A stretch of 17,102 bases of DNA. It comes from JBPYFK01 sp051984675. GTDB taxonomy: Bacteria; Actinomycetota; Actinomycetes; Mycobacteriales; Pseudonocardiaceae. Both the position numbers and the translations under genes were made by a program. The notes below the pieces were generated by a model. That model made no database searches. It was not told the DNA's origin and was given only the letters and a program-made list of their open reading frames with translations. Below, one piece after another: positions 1 to 9,499 of this stretch. The stretch spans positions 1-17,102 of the forward strand of contig JBPYFK010000055.1 of NCBI GenBank assembly GCA_051984675.1, in the 5' to 3' direction. How positions within the stretch are numbered: the first letter of the stretch is position 1; each line of letters opens with the position of its first letter.

Positions 1-86
1 ACTTTCGGTCGATCAGTGGCGCGGCTGATTGGTCGAGAGTCCCGGTGCCGGTCGGGGGGCACGACCGACTCCAGGGAGGTAGTGAC

Positions 87-803
87 GTGGCTGCCGTCGG
101 CTTAGGTCAGGCCGCTCGAACCACGCCAGCCGGTGCATTACCGGCCAACATGGTCCCGCACCCGCGGGAAGAGCTGTTTACGGTGCTCGTGGTGGACGAC
201 CATCCGCTGCTGCGGGAGGCCATCTCCTCCCGCCTGTTGCAGATGGGCGCCGGCACGGTGCACGAGGCCGCATCGATGGCCGAGGCCAGGGCGCGTGCGC
301 TGGCCACCGGTCCCTGCGACCTCGCGATCCTCGATCTCGGTCTCCCGGACGGGACCGGCATCGATCTGGTCACCGAACTCCGGGGGCAGGGCTGGCCCCG
401 GATCGTGGTGCTCGCCTCGTCCGACGACCCTTACGCGGTCCGGGCCGCCTTCCAGGCAGGTGCGCAGGCGTATCTGCTGAAGTCGGCCTCGCCGATGGTC
501 GTCACCGACGGCGTGCGCCGAGTTCTGGACGGCGGCGTGTACGCCGACCCGAGCGTGGCCCCGGTGCTGGCAGCTGGGACGAGGGTTCCAGGTACCGACA
601 ACACGCCCCGCGAACTGTCCGGGCGCGAGGTGGAGGTGCTCCAACTCGTCGCAGACGGCCGGTCGAACAAGGAAATCGGTGAGGCGCTCAACCTGTCCGC
701 GCTCACGGTGAAAAGCCACCTGTCGCGGATCGGGCGCAAGCTCGGCACCGGTGACCGGGCGCAGATGGTCGCACTGGCCATGCGCGCCGGGGTCATCCGG
801 TAG
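87..803 (+). CDS. NarL/FixJ-family two-component response regulator
   Basis: This is a 238-aa DNA-binding response regulator. An N-terminal receiver domain holds the acidic pair D37/D38 (VLVVDDHP), the likely phospho-acceptor D83 (AILDLGLPDG) and the conserved lysine K132 (YLLKSA). A C-terminal LuxR-type helix-turn-helix follows at about 177-238 (LSGREVEVL, SNKEIGEALNLS, TVKSHLSRIGRKLG). I chose the GTG at 87 because AGGGAGGT at 73-80 sits at ideal distance. A later ATG at 150 has no visible ribosome binding site and would remove only about 21 non-conserved residues. No histidine kinase lies in the window, so its signal and targets are unknown; the gene before it is out of view. An exonuclease gene follows after 112 bases, with no sign of a functional link. 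The family call is firm, the biological role is not. Confidence 0.9.
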   Translation: MAAVGLGQAARTTPAGALPANMVPHPREELFTVLVVDDHPLLREAISSRLLQMGAGTVHEAASMAEARARALATGPCDLAILDLGLPDGTGIDLVTELRGQGWPRIVVLASSDDPYAVRAAFQAGAQAYLLKSASPMVVTDGVRRVLDGGVYADPSVAPVLAAGTRVPGTDNTPRELSGREVEVLQLVADGRSNKEIGEALNLSALTVKSHLSRIGRKLGTGDRAQMVALAMRAGVIR

Positions 804-915
804 CGGGCACGGGCCTCCACCGAAGGACCGACCCGGGCGCTGGAAACGGGCGAGTCCGGCGGCCTGGCCACGTTCAGCCCCGCGGAAGCGGCGGACGACG
901 TATCGTCTGCATTCC

Positions 916-2160
916 GTGGACGCTGCAAGTGCCGGGCCAGCCGGACCCGACCGCCCAGAACCCGTGTTGTTGACCGAGCCACCCGACGGGGTACCGCCGG
1001 TGGTGGCCGACACGGGTGCGCTGGGTGCTGCCGCCAAGGCGGTGGCCGAAGGCGTCGGCCCGGTCGCCATCGACACCGAACGCGCCTCCGGGTACCGGTA
1101 CTCGCAACGCGCGTACCTGGTGCAGGTGCGGCGGCAGCAGGCTGGAACGGCGCTGATCGACCCGATCGCGCTGGATGGCTGTCTGCAGCCGCTCGTGGAG
1201 GCGCTCGGAGGTCCCGAGTGGGTGCTGCACGCCGCTTCGCAGGACCTGCCGTGCCTGGCCGATCTCGGCCTGCGCCCGGCCCGGCTGTTCGACACCGAAC
1301 TGGCCGGTCGGCTCGCCGGGTTCGACCGGGTGTCGCTGGGTGCGCTGGTGGAGCGGATGCTCGGTTACCGGCTGGAGAAGGGCCACAGCGCGGTGGACTG
1401 GTCGCGACGACCGCTGCCGCCGGAGTGGCTCACCTATGCGGCGCTGGACGTCGAGTTGCTCATCGCGTTGCGGGACGCGATGGAATCCGAGCTGGACAAC
1501 CAGGGCAAGCTCGCGTGGGCGCACGAGGAGTTCGAGGCGGTTCGGCTCGCCGAACCGCCTCGCCCCCGTGCCGAGCCGTGGCGACGCACGTCCGGCATCC
1601 ACCGGCTGCGCAACCCCCGGCAGCTGGCCGCCGTGCGCACGCTGTGGGAAACGCGGGACGAACTCGCTCTTCGCCGGGATACCGCACCCGGACGAGTGTT
1701 GCCGGACAGTGCCCTGATCCAGGCCGCCCAGATCGACCCGACGACGGAGGCCGAACTGGTCGCATTGCCGGTGTTCGGCGGCCGGCAGCAGCGCCGCCGG
1801 GCCGGGGTGTGGCTGCGTGCGCTGGAAGCGGCCCGCAAGCTGCCCAAGCAGGAGCTGCCAGACCCCTCGCCGCCGAACGAGGGCCCGCCCCCGCCCAACA
1901 GGTGGGCTGATCGGGACCCGGCAGCCGCCGCACGCCTGTCGGCTGCCCGTACCGCGCTCACCGAGATCGCCGAGACCTACAGCCTGCCGCTGGAGAACCT
2001 GCTCCTGCCTGACCTGGTACGTCGGGTGTGCTGGCAACCACCTGGTAGCACCGACGCGGACACGGTGGCCCAGGCCCTGCGCGAGCGGGGAGCGCGGGAG
2101 TGGCAGATCGCCCTGACGGCCGAGGCGATGAGCACCGCGTTGCGTGCCCGATCGTCCTGA
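916..2160 (+). CDS. rnd: Ribonuclease D-type 3'-5' exoribonuclease with HRDC domain
   Basis: This 414-aa protein belongs to the DEDDy exonuclease family, which trims RNA 3' ends (tRNA and stable RNA maturation) in the cytoplasm. All catalytic positions are visible: D53 and E55 in VAIDTERASG, D110 in HAASQDLPCL, and Y174 and D178 in YAALDVELL. These bind two metal ions in the family. An HRDC nucleic-acid-binding domain follows at about 232-310 (LRNPRQLAAVRTLWETRDEL), then a helical C-terminus. The reading frame is open from 751, overlapping the response regulator, but that N-terminal part is low-complexity and unlike the family. I prefer GTG 916, although no strong ribosome binding site precedes it; GTG 964 is a fallback. 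Family length is usually about 380-430 aa, which fits. The start is the least certain part. Confidence 0.88.
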   Translation: MDAASAGPAGPDRPEPVLLTEPPDGVPPVVADTGALGAAAKAVAEGVGPVAIDTERASGYRYSQRAYLVQVRRQQAGTALIDPIALDGCLQPLVEALGGPEWVLHAASQDLPCLADLGLRPARLFDTELAGRLAGFDRVSLGALVERMLGYRLEKGHSAVDWSRRPLPPEWLTYAALDVELLIALRDAMESELDNQGKLAWAHEEFEAVRLAEPPRPRAEPWRRTSGIHRLRNPRQLAAVRTLWETRDELALRRDTAPGRVLPDSALIQAAQIDPTTEAELVALPVFGGRQQRRRAGVWLRALEAARKLPKQELPDPSPPNEGPPPPNRWADRDPAAAARLSAARTALTEIAETYSLPLENLLLPDLVRRVCWQPPGSTDADTVAQALRERGAREWQIALTAEAMSTALRARSS

Positions 2161-2207
2161 GTGCTCCCGCACCGGTGGGTGTGACTCACCCGATAGAACA
2201 CCACCCG

Positions 2208-2255
2208 TGGTTACCGACCGGTAATAAGCGTTAGAGTGCAGTTACCGGTCGGTAG
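2208..2255 (+). promoter_or_regulatory. Putative fadAB promoter with paired inverted operator sites
   Basis: Two 14-bp elements face each other: TTACCGACCGGTAA at 2211-2224 and TTACCGGTCGGTAG at 2242-2255. The second is the reverse complement of the first at 13 of 14 positions. Their centres are 31 bp apart, close to three helical turns, so bound proteins would lie on the same face. Between them is a plausible -10 hexamer, TAGAGT at 2232-2237, with a weak -35 (TGGTTA, 2208-2213) at 18-bp spacing. Occupancy would cover the -35 region and the start site, as in repression. The shape and length resemble operators of TetR-family repressors, which often control fatty-acid degradation genes; the regulator itself is not in the window. 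The repeat is directly seen, the promoter and repressor class are inferred. Confidence 0.6.
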
Positions 2256-2327
2256 CGCATGCGCGTGACCGCGCGAACCGGCCGCACCAGAGTTCACGAG
2301 ATCCATCCAGATCCAGGAGGACACGCC

Positions 2328-3578
2328 GTGGCCGCACCTGCGTCGGCACCCGCCGGCACCACAGCGCAGCGTGCCGTTCGGGACGTGGTCTTCGTCGACG
2401 GCGTACGCACACCGTTCGGCAAGGCCGGTCCGAAGGGCATCTATGCCGAAACCCGCGCGGATGACATGGTCGTCAAGGTCATCCGGGAACTGTTGCGTCG
2501 CCATCCCGAACTCCCGCCGGAGCGCGTCGACGAGGTGGCCATCGCCGCCACCACCCAGATCGGCGACCAGGGGCTGACCATCGGGCGGACCGCCGCGCTG
2601 CTGTCCGGCCTGCCGAAGTCGGTCCCCGGCTACGCCATCGACCGGATGTGCGCGGGCGCCATGACCGCCGTCACCACCACCGCCGGTGGGATCGGCTTCG
2701 GCGCCTACGACGTGGTCATCGCAGGCGGTGTCGAGCACATGGGCCGTCACCCGATGGGTGAGAGCGTGGACCCGAACCCCCGGTTCGTGGCCGACCGGCT
2801 GGTCGACACCTCGGCGATGGTCATGGGCTCGACGGCCGAGAACCTGCACGACCGTTACCCGTCGCTGACCAAGGACCGCACCGACGCGTACGCGGCACTG
2901 AGCCAGCAGCGCTACGAGGACGCGTTCAAGGCGGGCAAGATCGCCGCTGACCTCGTCCCGGTGTCCACCCGCTCCACCGAGCAGGGCTGGGGCCTGGCGA
3001 CCGAGGACGAGCCGCCGCGCCCGGGAACCACGGCGGAAGCGCTGGCCGGGTTGAAGACGCCGTTCCGGCCGCACGGCCGGGTGACCCCGGGTAACGCCGC
3101 CGGGCTCAACGACGGCGCCACCGGGTGCGTGCTCGCCGACGCCGACACCGCCCGCGAGCTGGGCCTGCCGGTCGGGATGCGGCTGGTCGGCTACTCCTTC
3201 GCCGGCGTCGAGCCCGAGGTGATGGGCGTCGGCCCGGTGCCGGCCACCGAGAAGGCGCTCAAGCGGGCCGGACTGTCCATTGAGGACATCGGTCTGTTCG
3301 AGATCAACGAGGCGTTCGCCGTGCAGGTGCTGGCCTTCCTGGAGCACTTCGGCATCGCCGACGACGACCCGCGGGTCAACCCGTGGGGCGGCGCGATCGC
3401 CTGCGGCCACCCGCTGGCGTCCTCCGGCGTGCGGCTGATGACCCAGCTGTCCCGGCACTTCGCGGAGAACCCGGACGTGCGCTACGGCATCACCACGATG
3501 TGCATCGGCTTCGGCATGGGCGGCACCGTGATCTGGGAGAACCCGAACCACCGCGACTTTTCGGGGAGCGCGCAGTGA
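2328..3578 (+). CDS. fadA: Acetyl-CoA C-acyltransferase (3-ketoacyl-CoA thiolase)
   Basis: This 416-aa thiolase would catalyse the last step of fatty-acid beta-oxidation, cleaving 3-ketoacyl-CoA with CoA to acetyl-CoA and a shortened acyl-CoA. The residues expected of the family are present: nucleophilic C108 (DRMCAGAMTA), H361 in AIACGHPLASSG, and C392 in TMCIGFGMGG. The N-terminal VRTPFGK and GLNDGATGCVL in the middle are typical thiolase motifs. The start is GTG 2328, preceded by AGGAGG at 2315-2320; an in-frame ATG at 2259 has no such site. Its stop codon overlaps the start of the fadB-like gene, so the two should be co-translated and probably form a trifunctional complex, as known for FadA/FadB proteins. 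The inverted repeat just upstream suggests repression. A role in other 3-ketoacyl-CoA pathways is possible, but pairing with fadB favours beta-oxidation. Confidence 0.93.
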   Translation: MAAPASAPAGTTAQRAVRDVVFVDGVRTPFGKAGPKGIYAETRADDMVVKVIRELLRRHPELPPERVDEVAIAATTQIGDQGLTIGRTAALLSGLPKSVPGYAIDRMCAGAMTAVTTTAGGIGFGAYDVVIAGGVEHMGRHPMGESVDPNPRFVADRLVDTSAMVMGSTAENLHDRYPSLTKDRTDAYAALSQQRYEDAFKAGKIAADLVPVSTRSTEQGWGLATEDEPPRPGTTAEALAGLKTPFRPHGRVTPGNAAGLNDGATGCVLADADTARELGLPVGMRLVGYSFAGVEPEVMGVGPVPATEKALKRAGLSIEDIGLFEINEAFAVQVLAFLEHFGIADDDPRVNPWGGAIACGHPLASSGVRLMTQLSRHFAENPDVRYGITTMCIGFGMGGTVIWENPNHRDFSGSAQ

Positions 3579-5692
3579 CGACACAACCCACCACAGCACC
3601 CGACCTGGCGGACACCTTCCCGGACGAGGTGGTCACCCAGGCCCACACGCGGCTGATCAACGTGCCGGGCATCGCCGGCAAGGTCGCCCTGATCACCCTG
3701 GACAACGGGCACGACCACACCCGTCCGTCCACGTTCGGCCCGCGCGGCCTGCTGAGCCTCAACGCGGCGCTGGACGAGGCGTTCGCCGCCGAGCCGGCCG
3801 CGATCGCGGTCACCGGCAAGCCGTTCATCTTCGCCGTCGGCGCGGACCTCTCCGGCGTCGGTGAGATCGGGCAGCGGGAGCAGGCCCTGCAGATCGCGCA
3901 GACCGGCCACGACGTGTTCCGCCGGCTGACCGAGTCGACGATCCCGACGTTCGCGTTCGTCAACGGCGCGGCCATGGGCGGCGGGCTGGAGCTCGCGCTG
4001 TCCTGCCACTACCGCACGGTCGCCAGCAACGCGGGCATGATCGCGTTCCCGGAGTGCTTCCTGGGTCTGTTCCCCGGCTGGGGTGGCACGCAGCTGCTGC
4101 CGAACCTGATCGGCCCGGACGCGGCCGTGACGGTCATCCTGGAGAACGCGCTGAACCAGAACAAGATGCTCAACCCGACCAAGGCCGTCGAGCTGGGCAT
4201 CGCGGACGTGCTGCTGGACTCGCCGGACTACCTGGAGGAGTCGCTTCGCTGGGCCGCGCGTGTGCTGGGCGGTGAGGTCCAGGTGCAGCGCCCGGAGATC
4301 GACCGGGGCGCCGGCTGGGACGCCGCGATCGAGCGCGCGAAGGGTCTGGTCGCGGCCAAGACGCAGGGCGCCTCGCCGGCGGTGGACAAGACCGTCGAGC
4401 TGATCGAACTGGCCCGCGCCAACGACCTTGACGCCGGTTACGCCGCCGAGACTGAGGCGCTGGCCGACGCGCTGATGTCCGACCAGCTGCGTGCCGGGCT
4501 GTACTCGTTCGACCTGACCCAGAAGCGGGCCAAGAAGCCGGCCGGCGCGCCGGACAAGTCGCTGGCCCGTGACGTCAAGAAGGTCGGCATCGTCGGTGCC
4601 GGCTTGATGGCCAGTCAGCTGGCGCTGCTGTTCGTGCGGCGGCTGGAGGTGCCGGTGGTGCTCACCGACATCGACCAGGACCGCATCGACAAGGGCGTGG
4701 GCTACGTGCACGCCGAGATCGACAAGCTGCTGGCCAAGGGCCGGGTCTCGCCGGACGCGGCGAACAAGCTCAAGGCTCTGGTGTCCGGGTCGCTGGACAA
4801 GGCCGCGTTCGCCGACGCCGACTTCGTCATCGAAGCCGTCTTCGAGAAGATGTCGGTCAAGCAGCAGGTGTTCGCCGAGGTCGAGCAGCACGTCTCGGCG
4901 GAGGCGATCCTGGCCACCAACACCTCGTCGCTGTCGATCAGCGAGATGGCGTCGAAACTGGCCAACCCGGAGCGCGTGGTCGGCTTCCACTTCTTCAACC
5001 CGGTGGCCGTGCTGCCGCTGCTGGAGATCGTGCGCGGCGAGAAGACCGACGACGCGGCCCTGGCGACGGCGTTCGCGGTGGGCAAGAAGCTGAAGAAGTC
5101 GTGCGTGCTGGTCAAGGACGCCCCGGCGTTCGTGGTGAACCGGCTGCTGACCCGCTTCCTCGGTGAGGTCATCGCCTCGGTCGACGAGGGCACGCCGTTC
5201 GAGGTCGCCGACCGGGCGCTGAACCCGTTGGGCCTGCCGATGAGCCCGATGGTGCTGCTCCAGCTGGTCGGCCCGGCGGTGGCGCAGCACGTCAACGAGA
5301 CGATGCACGCCGCCTACCCGGACCGGTTCGGCGTCAGCGACAACATGCAGCGCTTCGTCGACGCCGGCAAGTCCGCCGTGTGGCAGCACGATGACCAGGG
5401 CAACCAGGTGCTGGACCCCGAGGTCGTCGAGCTGTGGAAGCGGGGCGACAGCCCGCTGACCGAGGAGCAGGTGCGGGAGCGGGCGCTGAAGGCGCTCGCC
5501 GAGGAGATCGGGATCATGCTCGACGAGGGCGTGGTCGCCGAAGCCCAGGACATCGACCTGTGCATGATCCTCGGCGCCGGCTGGCCGTTCTGGCTGGGTG
5601 GCATCACGCCGTACCTGGACCGCGCCGGGATCTCCGAGCAGGTCAACGGCAAGCGGTTCCTCGCCCCTGGCGTGGCTTCCGTGCCCGCCTGA
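3575..5692 (+). CDS. fadB: Fatty-acid oxidation complex alpha subunit (enoyl-CoA hydratase / 3-hydroxyacyl-CoA dehydrogenase)
   Basis: This 705-aa bifunctional enzyme would hydrate trans-2-enoyl-CoA and then oxidise the 3-hydroxyacyl-CoA with NAD+. The N-terminal crotonase domain (about 20-300) shows the oxyanion-hole region AVGADLSG and two acidic residues at the family's catalytic sites, E139 (GGGLELAL) and E160 (AFPECFLG). The dehydrogenase half begins near 335 with the Rossmann loop GIVGAGLMASQ (G341, G343) and carries catalytic-type H472 in GFHFFNPVAVLP, followed by the C-terminal 3HCDH region (VVNRLLTRF onward). The third glycine of the usual GxGxxG is alanine here. Translation starts at GTG 3575, which overlaps the fadA stop as GTGA; GGGGAG at 3563-3568 serves as ribosome binding site. 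The frame is open further upstream, but only as a shadow of fadA. A strong terminator follows the stop. Confidence 0.94.
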   Translation: MTTQPTTAPDLADTFPDEVVTQAHTRLINVPGIAGKVALITLDNGHDHTRPSTFGPRGLLSLNAALDEAFAAEPAAIAVTGKPFIFAVGADLSGVGEIGQREQALQIAQTGHDVFRRLTESTIPTFAFVNGAAMGGGLELALSCHYRTVASNAGMIAFPECFLGLFPGWGGTQLLPNLIGPDAAVTVILENALNQNKMLNPTKAVELGIADVLLDSPDYLEESLRWAARVLGGEVQVQRPEIDRGAGWDAAIERAKGLVAAKTQGASPAVDKTVELIELARANDLDAGYAAETEALADALMSDQLRAGLYSFDLTQKRAKKPAGAPDKSLARDVKKVGIVGAGLMASQLALLFVRRLEVPVVLTDIDQDRIDKGVGYVHAEIDKLLAKGRVSPDAANKLKALVSGSLDKAAFADADFVIEAVFEKMSVKQQVFAEVEQHVSAEAILATNTSSLSISEMASKLANPERVVGFHFFNPVAVLPLLEIVRGEKTDDAALATAFAVGKKLKKSCVLVKDAPAFVVNRLLTRFLGEVIASVDEGTPFEVADRALNPLGLPMSPMVLLQLVGPAVAQHVNETMHAAYPDRFGVSDNMQRFVDAGKSAVWQHDDQGNQVLDPEVVELWKRGDSPLTEEQVRERALKALAEEIGIMLDEGVVAEAQDIDLCMILGAGWPFWLGGITPYLDRAGISEQVNGKRFLAPGVASVPA

Positions 5693-5708
5693 GGTAGATC
5701 CGCCGACG

Positions 5709-5741
5709 ACGGGGTCGGGGCTCTTCGCCCCGGCCCCGTTT
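5709..5741 (+). terminator. Intrinsic terminator after fadAB
   Basis: A 13-bp stem (5709-5721 with 5727-5739) is perfectly paired except for one G-U pair, closes a 5-nt loop (TCTTC), and runs into TTT at 5739-5741. It starts 16 bases after the fadB stop. The very GC-rich stem with a short T run is normal for high-GC actinobacteria. It separates the beta-oxidation operon from the nitrate operon. Confidence 0.85.
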
Positions 5742-5777
5742 CGTGCGTTATGCCCTTCATTAGCAGCCCGTGTCCTG

Positions 5778-5791
5778 GCTTGTTAACAAGC
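5778..5791. promoter_or_regulatory. Perfect 14-bp palindrome, candidate operator
   Basis: GCTTGTTAACAAGC is a perfect palindrome located between the fadAB terminator and the narK gene. Its AT-rich core stands out in GC-rich surroundings. The TTGT..ACAA arms resemble operators of GntR-family regulators, but this is only resemblance. It lies about 230 bp before the narK start, upstream of the GlnR-like sites, so it could be a distal site for narK or part of an unseen promoter. Confidence 0.4.
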
Positions 5792-5903
5792 TTCACCAAC
5801 GGTGTCTGACGGCGTTCGAACAGCACACAGAGCCGTTCATGCAACCCGTGCGTGCACTGGATCACTCGTGGCCCTCGTCACTTGTTTTCGCTGGTCAGCG
5901 GTT

Positions 5904-5990
5904 CTCACAGCGCCACGAAACATGTTGTGAAGCGGTCGTTCCCGCGTTGTAACGCGAGGAAGCGCTCGGGTAACGCCAGCCCCGTAGCGT
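5904..5990 (+). promoter_or_regulatory. Candidate GlnR-type control region and promoter of the nitrate operon
   Basis: GlnR, the actinobacterial nitrogen regulator, binds half-sites like GTnAC and GaAAC repeated every 11 bp. Here half-site-like pentamers occur at 5904 (CTCAC), 5917 (GAAAC), 5927 (GTGAA), 5938 (GTTCC), 5949 (GTAAC), 5959 (GAAGC) and 5970 (GTAAC), at steps of 10-13 bp. The best pair is GTAAC at 5949 and 5970. A possible -10, TAGCGT at 5985-5990, lacks a good -35, as expected of an activated promoter, although the 5970 site would then lie very close to RNA polymerase. Several pentamers are poor matches. The pattern is seen; GlnR binding is inferred from the genes downstream. Confidence 0.4.
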
Positions 5991-6021
5991 CTTGGCAACT
6001 TCACTGGGAGGGAGACGCATC

Positions 6022-7431
6022 GTGGCTGTGCAGACCAGCGCCACCGACACCGTCGGCCAGGGCAAGGTCCGCCGCGGGCGGTGGATCGACCACTGGGACC
6101 CCGAGGACGAGATCTTCTGGGCGGACCGGGGGCAGCGGATCGCGCGCCGCAACCTGATCGCGTCGATCTTCGCGGAGCACATCGGGTTCTCGGTGTGGAG
6201 CATGTGGTCGGTGCTGGTGCTGTTCATGAGCCCGGCGATCGGCTTCCACATCGACGCGAGCGAGAAGTTCCTGCTGGTCAGCGTTCCGACGCTGGTCGGG
6301 GCGATGTTGCGGCTGCCGTACAGCTACGCCGTCACCCGCTTCGGCGGCCGGAACTGGACGATCTTCTCCGCCAGCATCCTGCTGGTTCCGACCGTTCTCG
6401 CGCTGGTCTTCGTGCACCGGCCGGACACGCCGTCCTGGGTCTTCGTGCTGCTGGCGGCACTGACCGGCGTCGGCGGCGGGAACTTCGCCTCCTCGATGAC
6501 CAACATCAACAACTTCTACCCGGAGCGCAAGAAGGGCCGGGCGCTGGGCCTCAATGCCGGAGGCGGCAACATCGGCGTGGCGACCATCCAGCTGGTCGGG
6601 CTCTTCGTGATCGCCGCGTTCGGGTCCACCAGCCCGGCCTACGTCGCGGCCATCTACCTGCCTCTGATCGTGCTGGCTTCGCTGACCTCGGCGCTGTTCA
6701 TGGACAACCTGACGCACGCGCGAGCGGACCTCCAAGCGCAGCGCGAGGCCGTGTCCAACCCGCACACCTGGCTCATCTCAGCGCTCTACATCGGCACGTT
6801 CGGGTCGTTCATCGGCTACAGCTTCGCGTTCGGGCTGGTACTTCAGAGCGAGTTCGGGTTCTCCCCGCTGCGGGCCGCGTCGCTGACCTTCATCGGGCCG
6901 TTGCTGGGGTCGCTGGCCCGCCCCTTCGGCGGCTGGATGTCCGACCGGTCGAGTGGTTCGCGGGTGACGTTCTGGTCGTTGCTGGCCATGGGCGCCGGGA
7001 CCGCCGGCCTGATCGTGGCCTCCGCTCAGCACTCCTTCGGGTTATTCCTGTTCGCATTCGTGGCCCTGTTCGTGTTCACCGGTCTCGGTAACGGCTCGAC
7101 CTACAAGATGATCCCGGCGGTCTTCCAGCGCCAGGCGGAGCTGGCCATCGCCCACGGCGCCAACATGAGCGGGGCCCTCGCCCGTGCCCGGCGGATGTCG
7201 GGTGCCGTGATCGGGATCGCCGGCGCGATCGGGGCGCTGGGCGGGGTCTTCATCAACCTCGGGTTCCGCACCGCATACGGCTCGTACCACTCGGGCCAGA
7301 TGGCCTTCGTGGCCTTCCTCGCCTACTACGCGGTGTGCGTCGTCCTCACCTGGGTGGTCTACCTCCGCAAGTCCGCCGAGTCGGTGACTGAGGCCGCCGC
7401 TCGGCCCGCCCCCGACAAGGTGAGGGGCTGA
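6022..7431 (+). CDS. narK: NarK-type nitrate/nitrite MFS transporter
   Basis: This 469-aa inner-membrane protein belongs to the nitrate/nitrite porter branch of the major facilitator superfamily and would import nitrate (or exchange nitrate and nitrite). A cytoplasmic N-terminus of about 50 residues (RWIDHWDPEDEIFW) precedes roughly 12 hydrophobic segments. Two family signatures are clear: GVGGGNFASSMTNINNFYP at about 149-167 and GLGNGSTYKMIPAVF from about 354. R97 in MLRLPYSYAV matches the position of the anion-binding arginine in NarK. GTG 6022 is chosen because GGGAGGGAG lies just before it; an in-frame ATG at 5992 has no comparable site. It is the first gene of the operon and ends one base before the nitrate reductase gene, which argues for an assimilatory import role. 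Confidence 0.93.
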   Translation: MAVQTSATDTVGQGKVRRGRWIDHWDPEDEIFWADRGQRIARRNLIASIFAEHIGFSVWSMWSVLVLFMSPAIGFHIDASEKFLLVSVPTLVGAMLRLPYSYAVTRFGGRNWTIFSASILLVPTVLALVFVHRPDTPSWVFVLLAALTGVGGGNFASSMTNINNFYPERKKGRALGLNAGGGNIGVATIQLVGLFVIAAFGSTSPAYVAAIYLPLIVLASLTSALFMDNLTHARADLQAQREAVSNPHTWLISALYIGTFGSFIGYSFAFGLVLQSEFGFSPLRAASLTFIGPLLGSLARPFGGWMSDRSSGSRVTFWSLLAMGAGTAGLIVASAQHSFGLFLFAFVALFVFTGLGNGSTYKMIPAVFQRQAELAIAHGANMSGALARARRMSGAVIGIAGAIGALGGVFINLGFRTAYGSYHSGQMAFVAFLAYYAVCVVLTWVVYLRKSAESVTEAAARPAPDKVRG

Positions 7432-7432
7432 C

Positions 7433-9495
<2,063 letters not shown>

Positions 9496-9499
<4 letters not shown>

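Noticed and set aside
1..86. End of an upstream gene or promoter before the response regulator
   Set aside because: No supported reading frame and no clear promoter elements; only the ribosome binding site at 73-80 is convincing.
751..915. N-terminal extension of the RNase D frame into the response regulator gene
   Set aside because: The added residues are unlike the family and overlap the upstream coding region in another frame.
138..1295. 385-codon open frame on the minus strand across the response regulator and RNase D
   Set aside because: Low-complexity translation without motifs, overlapping two well-supported + strand genes.
2177..2191. Possible terminator after the RNase D gene (GGGTG/CACCC hairpin)
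   Set aside because: Only five base pairs and no T run; too weak to call.
3482..5389. 635-codon open frame on the minus strand opposite fadB
   Set aside because: Same kind of GC-driven shadow; the + strand protein has complete catalytic motifs.
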